This document shows positions 1 to 11,939 of a stretch of DNA of 64,000 nt, in pieces. The DNA comes from Caprella mutica (taxonomy: Eukaryota; Arthropoda; Malacostraca; Amphipoda; Caprellidae). Within the stretch, counting starts at the first letter, position 1; every line of letters begins with the position of its first letter. The position numbers were made by a program, and so were the translations under genes. The notes below the pieces were generated by a model that saw only the letters and a program-made list of their open reading frames with translations, ran no database searches and was not told where the DNA came from. Location: contig CANNZV010001128.1 of the NCBI GenBank assembly GCA_947561585.1, positions 62,001 to 126,000 on the forward strand. Reading direction: 5' to 3'.

Positions 1-845
1 CTTGAGATATGCAAAGATTAATAATTAAGCCCACCACAAAACATTACTACCTTGGGAATAATCCAGACTACGGAGAATAAACTAGATGACTATAGACTCA
101 AGCCAGACACTTTCAGTAGCTACTGCAGATTACTGGTGATGGAGACTGGTACCAAGGTAAGAAAAGGTCAATAAAGTAATCAGTCGCCAATGAGGTAAGT
201 AGAAGGCATTCACACTTAATCTAGATTGTTATCAGCCCAAAATTTGGAGCTCCTGTGGACAAACCCCAATTTCAGAATTTTGATGTGCAAGCAATTTTTA
301 AATTTTCCATGCCTTTACATAACTTCATTCAACCGAATTTCAAATCATAGCTATAAGCAAATTTATTTGCACAATAAGTAGTCTAGATGATTTTATATTA
401 AATAGATGCTTTGATTTTAAATACATGTTTTGCTTTTAAGTATTTGATTTGATATTAAATAGAATACTGAATTTACTACCATGAATTTCTAAAAACCTAT
501 ATTTCTATAAATTACACATTTCCTAAGTAAATTATAAATATTTCCATTAACAAACAATTAAAACTCACCACTCAAAATGAAGCTCTACCATATATCAGAA
601 ACCATTTGAGAACGAAGCAGCAAGTTAACACAGGAGTTACAGGACCTAGATCAACTTATTCTAAATCAGATTTTCCCACATCAATGCTCGCACAGTTCAC
701 TGAATATCCACTTTATATAAGATGCTAGTTAAATTGAAATTTGCACTAACAAGAGAATTAGAAATAAACAAAACAACAATTGAAATGACAAAAAATAAAA
801 GCAAAAGCCAAAAGTTAACACAAACAGAGAGCAAATTGAGGAGAT
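1..845. other. AT-rich noncoding stretch
   Basis: No convincing open frame, RNA gene, inverted repeat or tandem array was seen. The sequence is AT-rich with scattered homopolymer runs. Confidence 0.5.
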
Positions 846-935
846 ATGTTAATGTTATGGAGTCTGGTAGTCAGTCAGTTCACCTTTGAATTGCTTTCTC
901 ATCGGCTTCATCATACCCAGTCTTCTTCTACATCT

Positions 936-1580
936 TCATCTCTTCTTTCTATCACTCTTCTCTTCCTCCACATTTTCATCAAAATTTTCGCTCTTCTTTC
1001 TTCTTCCCTCCTCCTTGAACAAAAACTCTCCAACAATATTCTGACTCTCCTCCATCCTCGATCTTTGCATATCCAAAGCCCCTACCCTCTCATCCTCCAG
1101 CTCTCCACAATCCAACACAAAGTGCAACAAATCCTCCACATATCTTCCTTCTCCACATATCAAGCATCTCTCCTCATCCTGTCTCCCAGCCACAAGCAGT
1201 TGGTTCTTGCTCTGAACAATATTCTGCCTCCTCCTCACTCATATCCTCTTTGTACTACCAATACAGCCAAAGCATGCTCCTCTCATAAATCTCCTCCATT
1301 CCCTATCCTCTCAGGAGTAGACCTCCTGTCCACTCATCCCCTCCACTTCTATTTCAGCCCATTCCATGTATTACTTTGTCCTCTTTCACCACCCACTCGT
1401 ACTCTCCTCATGCTATTCAACACCTCACCAGCATATTCTCTCCATGCAACTTCCTCCTCACATACGGCAATCTACCTCTCACTGTTCTGCTCTTCATTGT
1501 TCCACAGACGCATACTTTGGCACCCCAATAATCCTCATTGCCACCTTCTCCTGCCTCTGCAACTTCTCCATCTCCTCTTC
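936..1580 (-). pseudogene. non-LTR retrotransposon reverse-transcriptase C-terminus, decayed
   Basis: On the minus strand a 100-residue frame (936-1238) holds a C-x2-C ... H-x4-C cluster, CLICGEG ... LLHFVLDC. This is the zinc-knuckle pattern found at the C-terminus of many non-LTR (LINE-type) reverse transcriptases. Further upstream on the same strand (about 1494-1580) is a short stretch, EEMEKLQRQEKVAMRIIGVP, that resembles the segment between the reverse-transcriptase core and this knuckle. Several stops and frame changes separate the two parts, so this is a dead 3' remnant. No poly(A) tail or target duplication was found. The clade cannot be assigned. The catalytic palm and any endonuclease domain are absent. 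Confidence 0.6.
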
Positions 1581-1860
1581 GGTACCAGACACCAACCTTT
1601 CCGGAAGAGCTTCCAGAGAGTTGGGCCGGTACCTACTGGGAGAACAAAAAAACAGAAAAGTGAGGGGAACTTGCCGGACATTCCCTTCAGTACCAGACAC
1701 CAATCCCTCCGGAAGAGCTTCCAGAGAGAGTTGGGCCGGTACCTACTGGGAGGGCAAAAGCACATAAAAGTGAGGGGAACTGCCAATCTCTTCTATTCTT
1801 CAGTACCAGACACCAATCCCTCCAGATGGAAATTCCGGAGAGAGTTGGGCTGGTACTTAC
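1576..1860. repeat. three tandem copies of a ~112-bp unit
   Basis: Each unit starts near GTACCAGACACCAA (about 1581, 1691 and 1804) and continues through GGAAGAGCTTCCAGAGAG and GGGCCGGTACCTACTGGGAG. Spacing is about 110 and 113 bp. The third unit is the most diverged. The array directly abuts the reverse-transcriptase remnant, and read on the minus strand it is partly open into that frame. Confidence 0.75.
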
Positions 1861-2156
1861 TGAAAAGCAGACAAACCTTGACTCACCCAGAGTGGGTCAA
1901 GCCTACCAACCGTGTCAAGGTTTGGTTAAATATTATTTAATCTCTTTTTTTTTCCTAAAGGACATGCATTTTTCCAGTGGCCCTTATATAGTCTGTCAAA
2001 GTTGATTCTGGGTAGTCTTATCTGAGCCTCCAAGTAACAGTTGTAACGTAAGAGAGTTCTTGATATCTCCGAACTGCAGGACTCTTCCCATTTTATTTCT
2101 GTGCAAGTTGTACAAAGGGCACACAAGAAGAAAATGTTCAGAAGTTTCAATCATTC

Positions 2157-2984
2157 CACAGTATAAAGATTAGGGGACTAGCCCAGTTGTGTGTTATTAT
2201 TTATCAAGTGGATGGTGCATGCCGTCAATCTTGAACCAATCAGCGAATTCCAGAGTCATGTGATTGTAAAATGTGTAGTCAAATTGAAGGGAGTTCTAGA
2301 AACAAACAAGGGCGAACTTGCGTGATAAGATGGCAAGGAAGTTTATTAAAGGTTATTAAATGTTTAAAGATAGTTAAAAATAGTTCTGATGATTTTTTTC
2401 ATGCAATTTTAAGTGACATGTTACAAAGATTGGATAGAAATTTGTTGTTATCAGTAACTCTAATAATGCTGAATCAACAACCATTATCAAAAATTTCTAT
2501 GTTTGTGGAGACCATTTCTCAAGAATCAAGATAGCAATTCACCAAGATTTTGACTCCATTCAAAACTAAGTTGAGGTCTCTCCTCAACTTAGTTTTATTG
2601 GGGTTGTTTTATTAGTTCTATTATTATTAATTAATAGGGTTGTGACAATATGCGTTTGAAATCACAGATCCTGAAAATATTATAGACTGACTGAATTGAG
2701 GACTACTTAATCGTTGTACACCAGCGGTATATAGTATTAGATACCATTTAGTTTCGTCTGTCGCCTGTCTATGATATTCTTAATATCTATGATTTTATAC
2801 ACATATTCTCACAACTGTAGTAACTATCTTATAAAAATATTTAATTTGAATTATACTTTCATAAAGTTTAAATTTTCCCGCTCTGACGCCATGGACCACT
2901 GGTCTCTTCTGCAACGCTATTGGTCAGTTTAAAAGAGATGTTTCCCATATGAGATTGGTCTACTCCCCTAATCTTTATACTGTG
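2157..2984. mobile_element. 828-bp element with ~21-bp terminal inverted repeats
   Basis: CACAGTATAAAGATTAGGGG at 2157 is mirrored exactly at 2984, giving inverted ends of about 21 bp. The flanks ATCATTC (left) and ATCATGC (right) may be an imperfect target duplication. An 87-residue plus-strand frame at 2271-2534 resembles no family I recognise. Best read as a non-autonomous DNA transposon. The superfamily is unresolved. Confidence 0.6.
2562..2596. repeat. perfect hairpin, 15-bp stem and 5-nt loop
   Basis: AAAACTAAGTTGAGG is followed by TCTCT and then by its exact reverse complement. It lies inside the 2157-2984 element. Confidence 0.8.
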
Positions 2985-3096
2985 ATCATGCCACAATCAC
3001 ACAAGGAACTTTGTGAGAGCTGAAATCTGAAATTATGTCGTGTAAGACCAGCATGACCCACTCAAAGCCGGCCAAGACTAGTCTCTATCACTCTGT

Positions 3097-3122
3097 TACT
3101 GGCCCAGGCCCCAGGGCCAGTA
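3097..3122. repeat. GC-rich hairpin
   Basis: TACTGGCCC is mirrored by GGGCCAGTA across an 8-nt loop. No role is known. It marks the start of a repetitive intergenic stretch. Confidence 0.55.
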
Positions 3123-3337
3123 GGCTATGTTTGGTTCTACCATTTTCAATTTGTCACTATTTGGTGCACAAAATTCCACTGACTTTTTGAAAAAACTGAA
3201 AAAATCCACCATAAATTTCCAATAATTTGGCTGATCCACCAACATTTTAATCATTTTTCCACCGAAAATTAATGGTAACATAGGAGTAAGTACAAAAAAT
3301 CCACCGACTTTGCCAGAATATTATTTTCAATGGAGAA

Positions 3338-3365
3338 AAATTCCACCGACATGTCGGTGGAATTT
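3338..3365. repeat. 28-nt perfect palindrome
   Basis: The half AAATTCCACCGACA is followed directly by its exact reverse complement. Related CCACCGAC words occur at about 3176, 3235 and 3301, so the palindrome belongs to a locally repeated motif. Confidence 0.8.
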
Positions 3366-3489
3366 ACCACGAAATACAGACTGGAAGGTGTAGGTATGGG
3401 GTGAGAACGATGGAGAGGGTGATGGTATTTGGAAGTTTGAACAATAGGGAGATTTGTAGGTTTTTAGAGGTGGCATGGATGGCCAGGGC

Positions 3490-3717
3490 CCAGTCTGCAA
3501 AAGATGCATGAAGTTGTGAAGTTTATCCGGCGACTATTGAGGCCTTGAAATTAGTCTCCTGAATTATCCGGCCACAATATCCTAATTAATTCCTATGTTT
3601 ACATGTAATTAGTGTAGAGAATTTTGAGATTTTTGAGAGAAATTTGAAAATCATAGGAGACAAATTCCCCCAAAAATAAAATATCCGGAGACTGATTGTG
3701 CATGCTTTGCAGACTGG
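3490..3717. repeat. MITE-like inverted repeat, ~230 bp
   Basis: The left end CCAGTCTGCAAAAGATGCA matches the reverse complement of the right end (CCAGTCTGCAAAGCATGCA). Internal ATCCGG and AGTCTCC words are also mirrored. The AATTAATTCCTAT word inside recurs just outside at about 3819 and 3866, so the surrounding 3330-4100 is a patchwork of related short repeats without a gene. Confidence 0.5.
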
Positions 3718-4240
3718 GTCAGGGCGAGGTTTGTTGGTGAGATGTCCGTGGGGTGAGTTCAAGCCAGTCTGCAGAATATGCGAGATATCTAGGATATTCT
3801 CTCTGAACAATTTTGAATTAATTCCTATAGGGTATTTACATTAATTTTGCTACGAACACTTCTGAATTAATCCCTATATTTACATTAATTTTAATAGGAA
3901 CAAAATGAGAGATCTCTACGAACACTTTCCCAATTTCTGCAGACTGCCGACTGGGTGATGATGGGTAGGGCCCGGCGGAAGGTGTATGTATGATGGGAGG
4001 TGAGGTGAATGAAGACGAGCTGGTGGCGATGAGAAGCCAGCACCGGCGAATTGATTCCAGTTCTCAATCCCTCATTTTCTCTTTCCAACTTGGCTAGGTA
4101 TCTAATATCTTCTCTCCCAGCTCCCTTCACTAACCTCTTACACTCTCCACACACCCACATATGGGAATTCTTACCACTAAATTAGTCAAAGTCTTTCTTT
4201 TTTATACCCCCACAATCACTATGATACGAGTACCTACATA

Positions 4241-4320
4241 CAATTACCGGAACGGACCATTAATTACCGGAACGGAACATGAATTACCGGAACGGACCAT
4301 GAATTACCGGAAAGGACTTG
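4241..4320. repeat. 20-bp minisatellite, four copies
   Basis: Four consecutive 20-bp units built on AATTACCGGAACGGACCAT, differing at one to a few positions. The 300 bases after it, up to 4618, are plain AT-rich sequence. Confidence 0.85.
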
Positions 4321-5279
4321 TTTTATTGAGAAATAGCCTCTGATATGTTATTTAGGTATGCAGTTAGTCAATTTATGTTCCAATTGATATCATATTTTAC
4401 CATTTTATACCCATTTCTGCACATATAATCGCTACCAAATATCAAAAATAATAACAAATTTTACAAGAGTATATGCTAAAATTAGTTTTCTTTGCATAAT
4501 ATTTTATAGAAAATGTTTTGAGGGGGAACTAAAGTAATTATAATACTTTATACTGTATTATAATTTTAATAATAAGCATTTTTGGTTTTATTTTGTGTAT
4601 CCATTACTAGTATGCAAGGTATAAGAACATAATCAGGTATAGTACCTAGCAGACGACACAAAAATATGACGTCACCACAACAACACATTCCTTGTTTGTG
4701 ACCGAGCTGCTCATAATTCCTCGTATTTGCATGTTAATTTCGAGAAGTTTGAAGTCATTTTTTAGGGGTTTCGTGCAAAAGAAAAGCGGAAATGGCGATT
4801 GAACCTTAAAGTTGAATATATAGATATAATTCAGGTGTGTTTTTATTGTTCATTTCTTTAACTTATCTATTAAAAATAGGGTCTTGAAAATATGCTACCT
4901 AGGAGCCTAAATTAGTGCTAGTTAACTGCTAAATTGTAGTTCCTATGAATAACAAATAAGAAAAAAAATAATGGAAATACAATTTAACCAATGCCTAGTT
5001 AGTGATTGATAAGAAAAAATTCAATTTAAAAGTGATTAAGTTTAAGTAGGTTTTTCCATGTTTCAAAGTGTGGTCAGAGTCGCCATTTTGAGTCACCCGG
5101 TGGTCACGTCAAACTATAGATTCAATCAGCTGATTACCATACCCTATGTTACTGTATCCTGCTAGTATGTGTTGATATTCTATTAATGAAGATTTTAAAT
5201 TTTATGCAACATATACAAATTTCCTTGAATTTTAATCGGGTAGTACCTACTAGAAGGTATGAATTCATAATTGCTGTCT

Positions 5280-5876
5280 GTCGCATTCAAGGTATATTAA
5301 CTTAACAAGGTATGATACGCCTTGATATGAATTTTAGACTCCTCTGCGCATAAACAAATACGCACGTACGAACATATGGCCGTGTGCCCCTGCAATAATA
5401 GATACAGCTACTTAATTAGTTATTTGTATAAAATAATTTTTGCCGTGGTTGTTTGTGCTGTGTGCGGATGCAATGAAAAAAGTGTAATTTTTCTGATTAA
5501 ATTATTTAGGTTTTCTAAAAATGTAGGAATTAGGAAGAAATAAACAGGATAAGAAGAGACAGAGTCTACAGCTCTTACATAAACGTACTTTGAAGAAAAA
5601 CAATACGTTTTTCCCTATTGAACCTTACTAAAAAATATATGAAAAGTTTTCACAATGCTGAATACAGCCAGTTTAGTCCAAAAAAACAAGTTGAAAGGCA
5701 TTTTATTCGAAAAAGAATGAATAACAGACCTTGTTTCTATGTAAAAATAATTATCATGGGGCACACGGCCGCACACCAGCCAGCGTCTTTCACAACAAAA
5801 CTGTAATCATCTTGATATGAATCTGCGCAATACTCTACCTTGTAGTTAATATACCTTGGTCGCATTGAAGTTGTAC
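5280..5876. mobile_element. ~600-bp inverted-repeat element in the left arm
   Basis: CGCATTCAAGGTATATTAAC near 5286 is mirrored near 5870. An inner pair, GGCCGTGTGCCCC (5379-5391) and GGGGCACACGGCC (5759-5771), is also mirrored. The block is absent from the corresponding place in the right arm, consistent with a later insertion. No transposase is visible. Exact ends and target duplication are not resolved. Confidence 0.55.
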
Positions 5877-6850
5877 TACATAATATTGGCATTTAAAAAA
5901 ATTGTTAGCAATTAGTTCAGAGAAATTATTCGTCTGAAATAAAACTAACAACCAGAATAGAATTATTATTATGTATATTCACTCGGTCCCAACAAACATA
6001 TGAATGTCGATTCGATGCCGTTTGCTGTCGAATTCGTAGCGCTAACGGTGGGTATCGACTTAGCAACCATTTCGACTCCTATTAGATATCGGAATGTGTG
6101 TTTCTAAATGATATCTGAATTTACACTTCGAGTAGAAACACGAAAACCGATACATGGTTTTAACAGCATCATCTTGACGTCGGCATGTCTGTTTCCAAAC
6201 GATATCTTATTTTATACTTCGACCAGAAGTGCGAAAACAGATACGTAGTTTTAAAAAAATCGTTTCAAATTTGGAAATTCATTTTCTTATCTTCCTGTTT
6301 TATAATGCGTATAGAAACGTAGGAATTATTTTCATTCAATTGGATTGTACATTTCTATATAACGTACGTTGTGCTCCCTTTAAACTATTCCCAATAATTA
6401 ATACGCTTATAGGGGAGTACGACAGTTGTAAAGGTACGATCGGGAATTGGCACGCTAGTGCGATTGTACACTGGATTAACGTAAAGTAAGTGATACTGGA
6501 ACTTCAGGTGTTGAATATTGTTCCTCCAGTACCGTAAAAATGAAATGGATAACCAATCAAGGAATTTTTCGATGGCCAGTGCATTTATTGTTATGAATCT
6601 ATTCTAAACTGGACTGCTAATAATAAGCCCCAAGGGGTTCCTGAAGCTGTCTTTGGTGAATAGAAGAGAAATGGGGTGGCGTCCTTTGAGAACCAAACTG
6701 TTGTAATTTAGATTATGTATTGTCTATTTTATGTCTATAGTGTTTTTAACTCTCCATGCAGTTTTAGAGGATAGAGCTAGGGTTACGCTCCACACTTACG
6801 TACGAGGTCTTTGATTTTGTGTTAAGTAGGCTCGTAGACTTCATTTACTA

Positions 6851-7045
6851 TTACCTCTTCATTTCCCTCTTCCATCCTTGAGTGCAGCCACCGGTGCTTG
6901 TGACCATATTTTTGTCACATTCTCGATAAGTGACAGCATTCACGGAGTAGCTTTTCAGCATCCATGAGCATCGTAACTTTGTCCATGGAGCCACTTTCCT
7001 TTCTGACTGCTTCTTCCAGTCCCTTGTATTCAGCGACATGGCCTT
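6851..7045 (-). pseudogene. possible coding remnant shared by both palindrome arms
   Basis: The minus strand here and the plus strand at 23085-23262 carry the same text. In the right-arm copy one frame reads GLEEAVRKESGSMDKVTTLM and continues to a stop after about 55 residues. The composition looks protein-like (charged, with an amphipathic stretch), but I recognise no family. The left copy is frame-shifted relative to the right. It could be a relic of a transposase or of a captured exon, or it could be chance. Confidence 0.3.
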
Positions 7046-8301
7046 TGGGTCAGAAGCAGACGTTAAACCTCTACTAAACGTAGAATCTATTTAACACGTT
7101 CCATTTTAGAGTAAATTTTTTGTTATTGGATGGTTCCACATTTTCGAATATGTAAGAAATAAATATAATAATTATCATTATTCAATTTTACTTAAATTGG
7201 TATCCATGATACCAGTACGTAAAATACAAGTTTAGAAATAAAAATCAATATATAAATGATTTTTCTACGTAAAGTGCTGAACCCCATATCCGATAACTTG
7301 AGCTTTCACCTAGTGCCAAAAGCTGCAAATGAGACGATTAAAATTCAGTGATTCACATTATAGATAATTAAACTTAAAGTGGCAATCGGACTCAATAAAT
7401 CTATATTTAATCATTATTTAACTTTTACTTCAATTGGTATCATACCTTCAGCTATTTTGTTACTGATTAAATAGTAGTTAAATAACAATTATTATATTTT
7501 CCTTTATCAAGTGTTCGAAAATATAGACCCTATTAATAACTTGGAACATATACCCTACTGCTAAAAATATTTCACAGAGGACAAAATTCCTGTTTGTTCA
7601 ATGAAACGCAATAATTATAAAAATCTAGATATCTATTAATTTTAATTGATGCATCACAGAGCTTTCATCTGTATTCTAAGATGTGGCCTCAAAACATTTT
7701 CTTTAATTTGAACTCATAGAGAACGAAATATTTAAGGAGTTACAATTATATAAAAATTTGACCAACTCTTACTATATGTAATAAAAATAAGATGTGATTT
7801 TGGTTATAAAAGCGGTGCTTGCCTGTATTGTTCTATTCACTTTAAAATATCTTTGAATATCTCCGGGTCGTTTAATATCAATTTTTTTTAATAAAATGCA
7901 TCCATGGTGGCAAAACGACAGGGGTACAGACACGAGGACGGATAGACCCAAGAAAGATACACGGACACATCACTTCATTTCTACCCATTTAATTTATATA
8001 TAACATTATGTAACATTAATCAAATTGATACGCATCTAAACGAACAGTACGTCATATCAATGATGTAAGAGATTTCAATTTTAATTAATTAATTTATTGG
8101 ATGCAAGTGGATATCGTTTTGAAGCATATTAGATATATAATTAGGCGTCTGTTCGATGCAGAATCCCTATGTATGTTGGATGTCATAATTTATCTCTCTA
8201 TTCAACGCTGTTAAAACGGTATCGCTTCGATGCCAAATACACTTGATATGATGCGGTTTAGCGGTGCAAACGGATATCGGATTAATTGATGTTTGCTGGG
8301 G

Positions 8302-8461
8302 TCCTGCCGCATTGGCAGGAATGGCGCTCAGTTTGTCAATGATCAAGATCAATTATTTACTAAAATGTAAACTTAAATTTAATATAAAGTAAACGAGAAC
8401 ATGAATAAAAACATACAAACAAATAGTGTGGAGTTAGCAATATCATAATTATTGCACATGG
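8302..8461. other. central spacer of the giant palindrome
   Basis: About 160 bp between the two arms. It begins with a small perfect hairpin (TCCTGCC, loop GCATT, GGCAGGA; 8302-8320). The rest is AT-rich and unpaired with either arm. ATGTTTGCTGGG (8289-8300) and CCCAGCAAACAT (8463-8474) face each other across it. Confidence 0.7.
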
Positions 8462-9206
8462 GCCCAGCAAACATGTTTGTATCTATTCGATGTCTAAACG
8501 ACTCTGTATAACCTCTCTTCCGACATCGAATACCAGCAACAAATTAGACATGGTGACATCAAGTAGACATCAATCCGATATTCGTTTGCACCGCTAAACC
8601 GCATCATATCAAGTATATTTGGCATCGAAGCGATACTGTTATAACAGCGTTGAATAGAAAGATAAATTACGACATCCAACATACATAGAGATTCTGCATC
8701 GAACAGACGCCTAATTATATATCTAATATGCTTAGAAACGATATCCACTTGCATCCAATAAATAAATAAATTAAAATTGAAAACTCTTACTTCAGTGATA
8801 TAACGTACTGTACGTTTAGAACTTTAGATGCATATCAATTTGATTAATGCTACATAATGTTATATATAAATTAAATGGGAAGAAATGAAGTGATGTTTCC
8901 GGGTTTCGATCGTGGGTTCATCCGTCCTCGTGCCTGTACCTCTGTCATTTTGCCACCGTGGATACAACTTACTAAAAAAAAATTTGGTATTAAACGACCC
9001 GGAGATACTTAAAGATATTTTAAAGTGAATAGAACAATATATATCAAGAACCGCTTCTATAACTAAAATCACAACTTATTGTTATTACAAATAGTAATGA
9101 GTTGGTCAAATTTTTATATAATTGTAACTCCTTAAAAATTTCGTTCTCTATGAGTTCAAATTAAAGAAAATGTTTTGAGGCCACGACTTAGAATAAAGAT
9201 GAAAGC
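8462..9206 (-). mobile_element. right arm of palindrome, segment 1
   Basis: Inverted match to left-arm sequence at about 7641-8290. It stops at GATGAAAGC, where the BEL element begins. The left arm shows the uninterrupted site, reading GATGAAAGCTCTGTGATG in this orientation. Confidence 0.85.
9202..9206 (+). repeat. BEL target-site duplication, left copy
   Basis: AAAGC directly before the TG of the 5' LTR. It matches 21360-21364. Confidence 0.85.
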
Positions 9207-10033
9207 TGTTCTGAAATATATATTTTCTTTATATCAGATAAATATTAAGTTATCATTAGTAGCTATATAGTTATGTAAACATTTTGGTCATTTTTCATTT
9301 AGGTACTATTTGAATTCATTCTAGAGTGAAAATGTTAACCAACGTAAAGTCGTTTCAGTCAGAGTACCAGTCTTATGCTATAGAGGTACTCACATCTAAC
9401 TCCTGACAATCATCTCCTCAAAATACTGTAGTATAGACCCCAACCTTGATGTAAGTTATTTTAGAAATCAAATAATACAAATAGATAGATAGCATTCACT
9501 TTTATTTGTATTTTTCCATTGTTTTATTGCTTTATAAATGTATAAATACCTAACTCAGTTGTGCCTAGAACAGAACCTATAACGTCAAATACCTAATTCT
9601 TTAATAGTTTTGTCATCATCACATTCGTTAATAATATCTCTTCTAAGTTTTTGTATTAGGTAGTATCCCTTTCTTAAAAGAGATTTCATAGAAAACTGTT
9701 AATTTTCTCTTCATTCGTAGAAAATAATACCTATTTGTTTGGCAGACTAATCTATTTCTCAAAATAGGTTTTACGGTATTTAATGTTAAGTTGTATTAAA
9801 TACATTTTATATATTAATATATAATACCTAGTAAATAATGGTTAAACGATTAAATCATTAATGTATTATTAGTTAAACTCTTTCTTTATATAATGTGATT
9901 ATTTTTCTTTTTCTAAATAAATAATGTTATTTCAGTTACTGTACACCAGACAGACGTCTTCAATATATGTGCTTTTCTCCGAACCTGTTTTATTCACAAC
10001 ACGGCTTCGGCAGAAACGCGGAGTCCCGCGATA
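9207..10033 (+). repeat. BEL 5' long terminal repeat
   Basis: 827 bp, starting TGTTCTGAAATATA and ending CCCGCGATA. The 3' copy ends CCCGCGACA, so the usual terminal CA has mutated here. Near the end are a TATATAA-like stretch and AATAAA words (about 9891-9925), plausible promoter and polyadenylation signals. Compared with the 3' LTR it lacks 34 bp around 9636. No TGG-type primer-binding site follows it. Confidence 0.9.
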
Positions 10034-10084
10034 GTAAATCAAGGAGTCTTCTTTTTGAGGTGAGAGTATCGTTAGAAATTTGAA

Positions 10085-11498
10085 ATGGCATCAGAGCCTG
10101 CACGAAATCGTCAAAAGCCTCTCAGTATGCTGGAAACAGAATTTGATGAGGCAACCACTGAACTTCACAACATTTTAGCTGTAAATGTTGCTAGAATTGA
10201 AGATCCAGAAGAGCTTCGAAATAGTGGTACTAATCTTAAATCCAGTTACGCTAAATACTCAAGCGCTAGCAGAGCAGGCCCGCCCTTACAAAAATACTCC
10301 ACTTCGTGGTCCTAGGAAAACTTTGTCAAATCTTGGAACACCTTTCGAATACCCTAACCCTTTTCAAGCTACAGTGGGGAGGAAATTAGATCCTCAAGTG
10401 CTTCCATATAAACCTTTCCATCCTCCTAAAACCAGCCCGATGTCAAGTAGAAGAGGTTCACCTTACAGAAGCAAAGTGAATTATTCTTCTTTTGAAAACC
10501 ACAGAGAGCCAGCGACAGGAAATAACAATACATCTTCAAATAATCTCCAAGAAATCCTGGCTAAACAACTACTCACTAAAGATCTAATAAAGAATTCAAT
10601 TGAACCTTTCGATGGCACATCCTACAAATTTTGGTCCTGGATGCAGCAAGTCAACCAGCGTGTAGAATCACTGTGTCTATCTCCGAGTGAATTCATCCAA
10701 GTACTTGAATCGAACAGCACCGGTGACGCTAGAAAAGTTATCGTCGATTTCAGGTCCTCGTGCGGTCATATCAGTCAAGAAAAAGCAGATGAGATGGTTG
10801 ACATTCTCACTGAAAGATATGGATCCACCTCAATCATTGCAAAAGATTTGCTTGATAAGTTAAAGAGATTTCCAGCCGTGAAACCCCCAAATACAGAGAA
10901 GATTCTGAGAGATCTAGTGGACTTGTGTCGACTCATCTTATTCAATATGAATGATACACCTGAGTTGCAGTTCCTCAATATTGCAAATGGTGCAGAGCTA
11001 GTTAGAGAGAAGCTGCCTCCTTTCATCCAAGATCGATGGAGGACAGCTGGACAGAATTTTGAAGATTCACATGGCTCAAGACATCCACCATTCGAGTTCT
11101 TCATTAATTTCCTGAACAGATTGGTGAGGGAACTGTCCAACACAAATTACAAGAACGTCACTAATGGAAATAGGAACGTTGGCAGAGTATACGCCACCAA
11201 TGAAACTTTTTCGGAGGTCAAAACTTATGAACAATCAGAGAATCGTAAATCTGATAAGTTTTGCTTTCTTCATGGTTCCAATGGCCATGACACAGCTCAT
11301 TGCAAAAAAATTAGCGATCTTAAAAACTTCGACAAGAAGAAAATAGTGATGGAGTACAAGCTGTGTTTCCTGTGTCTACAACAACATATGATGTCCGAAT
11401 GTAACTCTGAAGTCAGTTGCGAGAAATGCGATGTCAAGCATTGCACTGCTATGCACAGAGACTCAAGACCCCCTGCACACAGAGAAAGGATTAGTTGA
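10085..11498 (+). pseudogene. gag: BEL gag, frameshifted
   Basis: Gag forms the particle and binds the element RNA. The likely start is ATG 10085 (context GAAATGG), opening a 76-codon frame that ends at 10315. The longer frame, read from about 10270 to 11498, continues the same protein, so a small indel near 10270-10315 has shifted the frame. The Pao-type gag region (FDGTSYKFWSWM, about 10606-10640) is followed by a helical capsid-like stretch. Two cysteine/histidine clusters come last: CFLHGSNGHDTAHC, then CFLCLQQHMMSEC with a further CEKC ... H group, consistent with nucleic-acid-binding knuckles. The frame stops where the inserted element at about 11499 begins, so the natural junction to protease is lost. 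Confidence 0.85.
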
Positions 11499-11785
11499 AT
11501 CAAATCATATTTGATTTGTTTTGACTAAATTTTATGGTTTATCTGTGCGCCTACCTACGTGGTGAGTTGCAGGTACTATTTAATATGAGTTAAATTGACG
11601 TTGGTTAAAACAACACATATGTGAGTTGATTATTTTTAATTCCAGATGGTCACAACAACTACCTGTGATAGTCAAAACTGCTCGTGATGGTTGAACCAAT
11701 TATATGTAATGGTTAAAACAACTACAGAACAAGGTTACATCAACTACTTGTGTATGTTTCTCCAATCACTCCTATGTGTTATACC

Positions 11786-11939
11786 AACTACTCGTGTAGG
11801 TTATACCAACTACTCGTGTAGGTTATACCAACTGCTTGTGTAGGTTATATCAACTACTCGTGAAGGTTATACCAACTACTCGTGTAGGTTATACCAACTA
11901 CTCGTGTAGGTTATACTAACTACTCGTGTAGGTTACATT
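11786..11939. repeat. 22-bp tandem repeat, seven clear copies
   Basis: Units of 22 bp built on ACTACTCGTGTAGGTTATAC run from 11786. More diverged copies extend left to about 11655, where the related word GGTTAAAACAACTAC appears. The array forms the left arm of the foldback-like insert. Confidence 0.85.

Larger units (their letters stand above)
4619..8301 (+). mobile_element. left arm of the giant palindrome
   Basis: This segment is the reverse complement, with frequent small differences, of right-arm pieces at 8462-9206, 21365-22108, 23085-23942 and 30626-31367. The outer tip GTATAAGAAC ... GGTATA pairs with 31337-31367 (about 25 of 31 positions by eye). Because this arm lacks the three large insertions of the other arm, it shows the empty target sites. 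A block at about 5160-5985 is missing from the right arm. No intact gene is present. A minus-strand stretch at 6851-7039 may be a coding remnant. Confidence 0.85.

Noticed and set aside
846..1940. 364-codon plus-strand frame
   Set aside because: It is low in complexity (S/L/H/P-rich) and lies antisense to the reverse-transcriptase remnant and across the tandem repeat. It is a shadow frame.
8494..9072. Two minus-strand frames of 86 and 70 codons in the palindrome
   Set aside because: The mirrored copies in the other arm do not keep these frames open, so they are unlikely to be coding.
10034..10084. Search for a tRNA primer-binding site after the 5' LTR
   Set aside because: No TGG-initiated tRNA-complementary stretch was found next to the LTR, so no site is claimed.
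10775..11143. 122-codon minus-strand frame under gag
   Set aside because: It is antisense to clear gag sequence and resembles no family.
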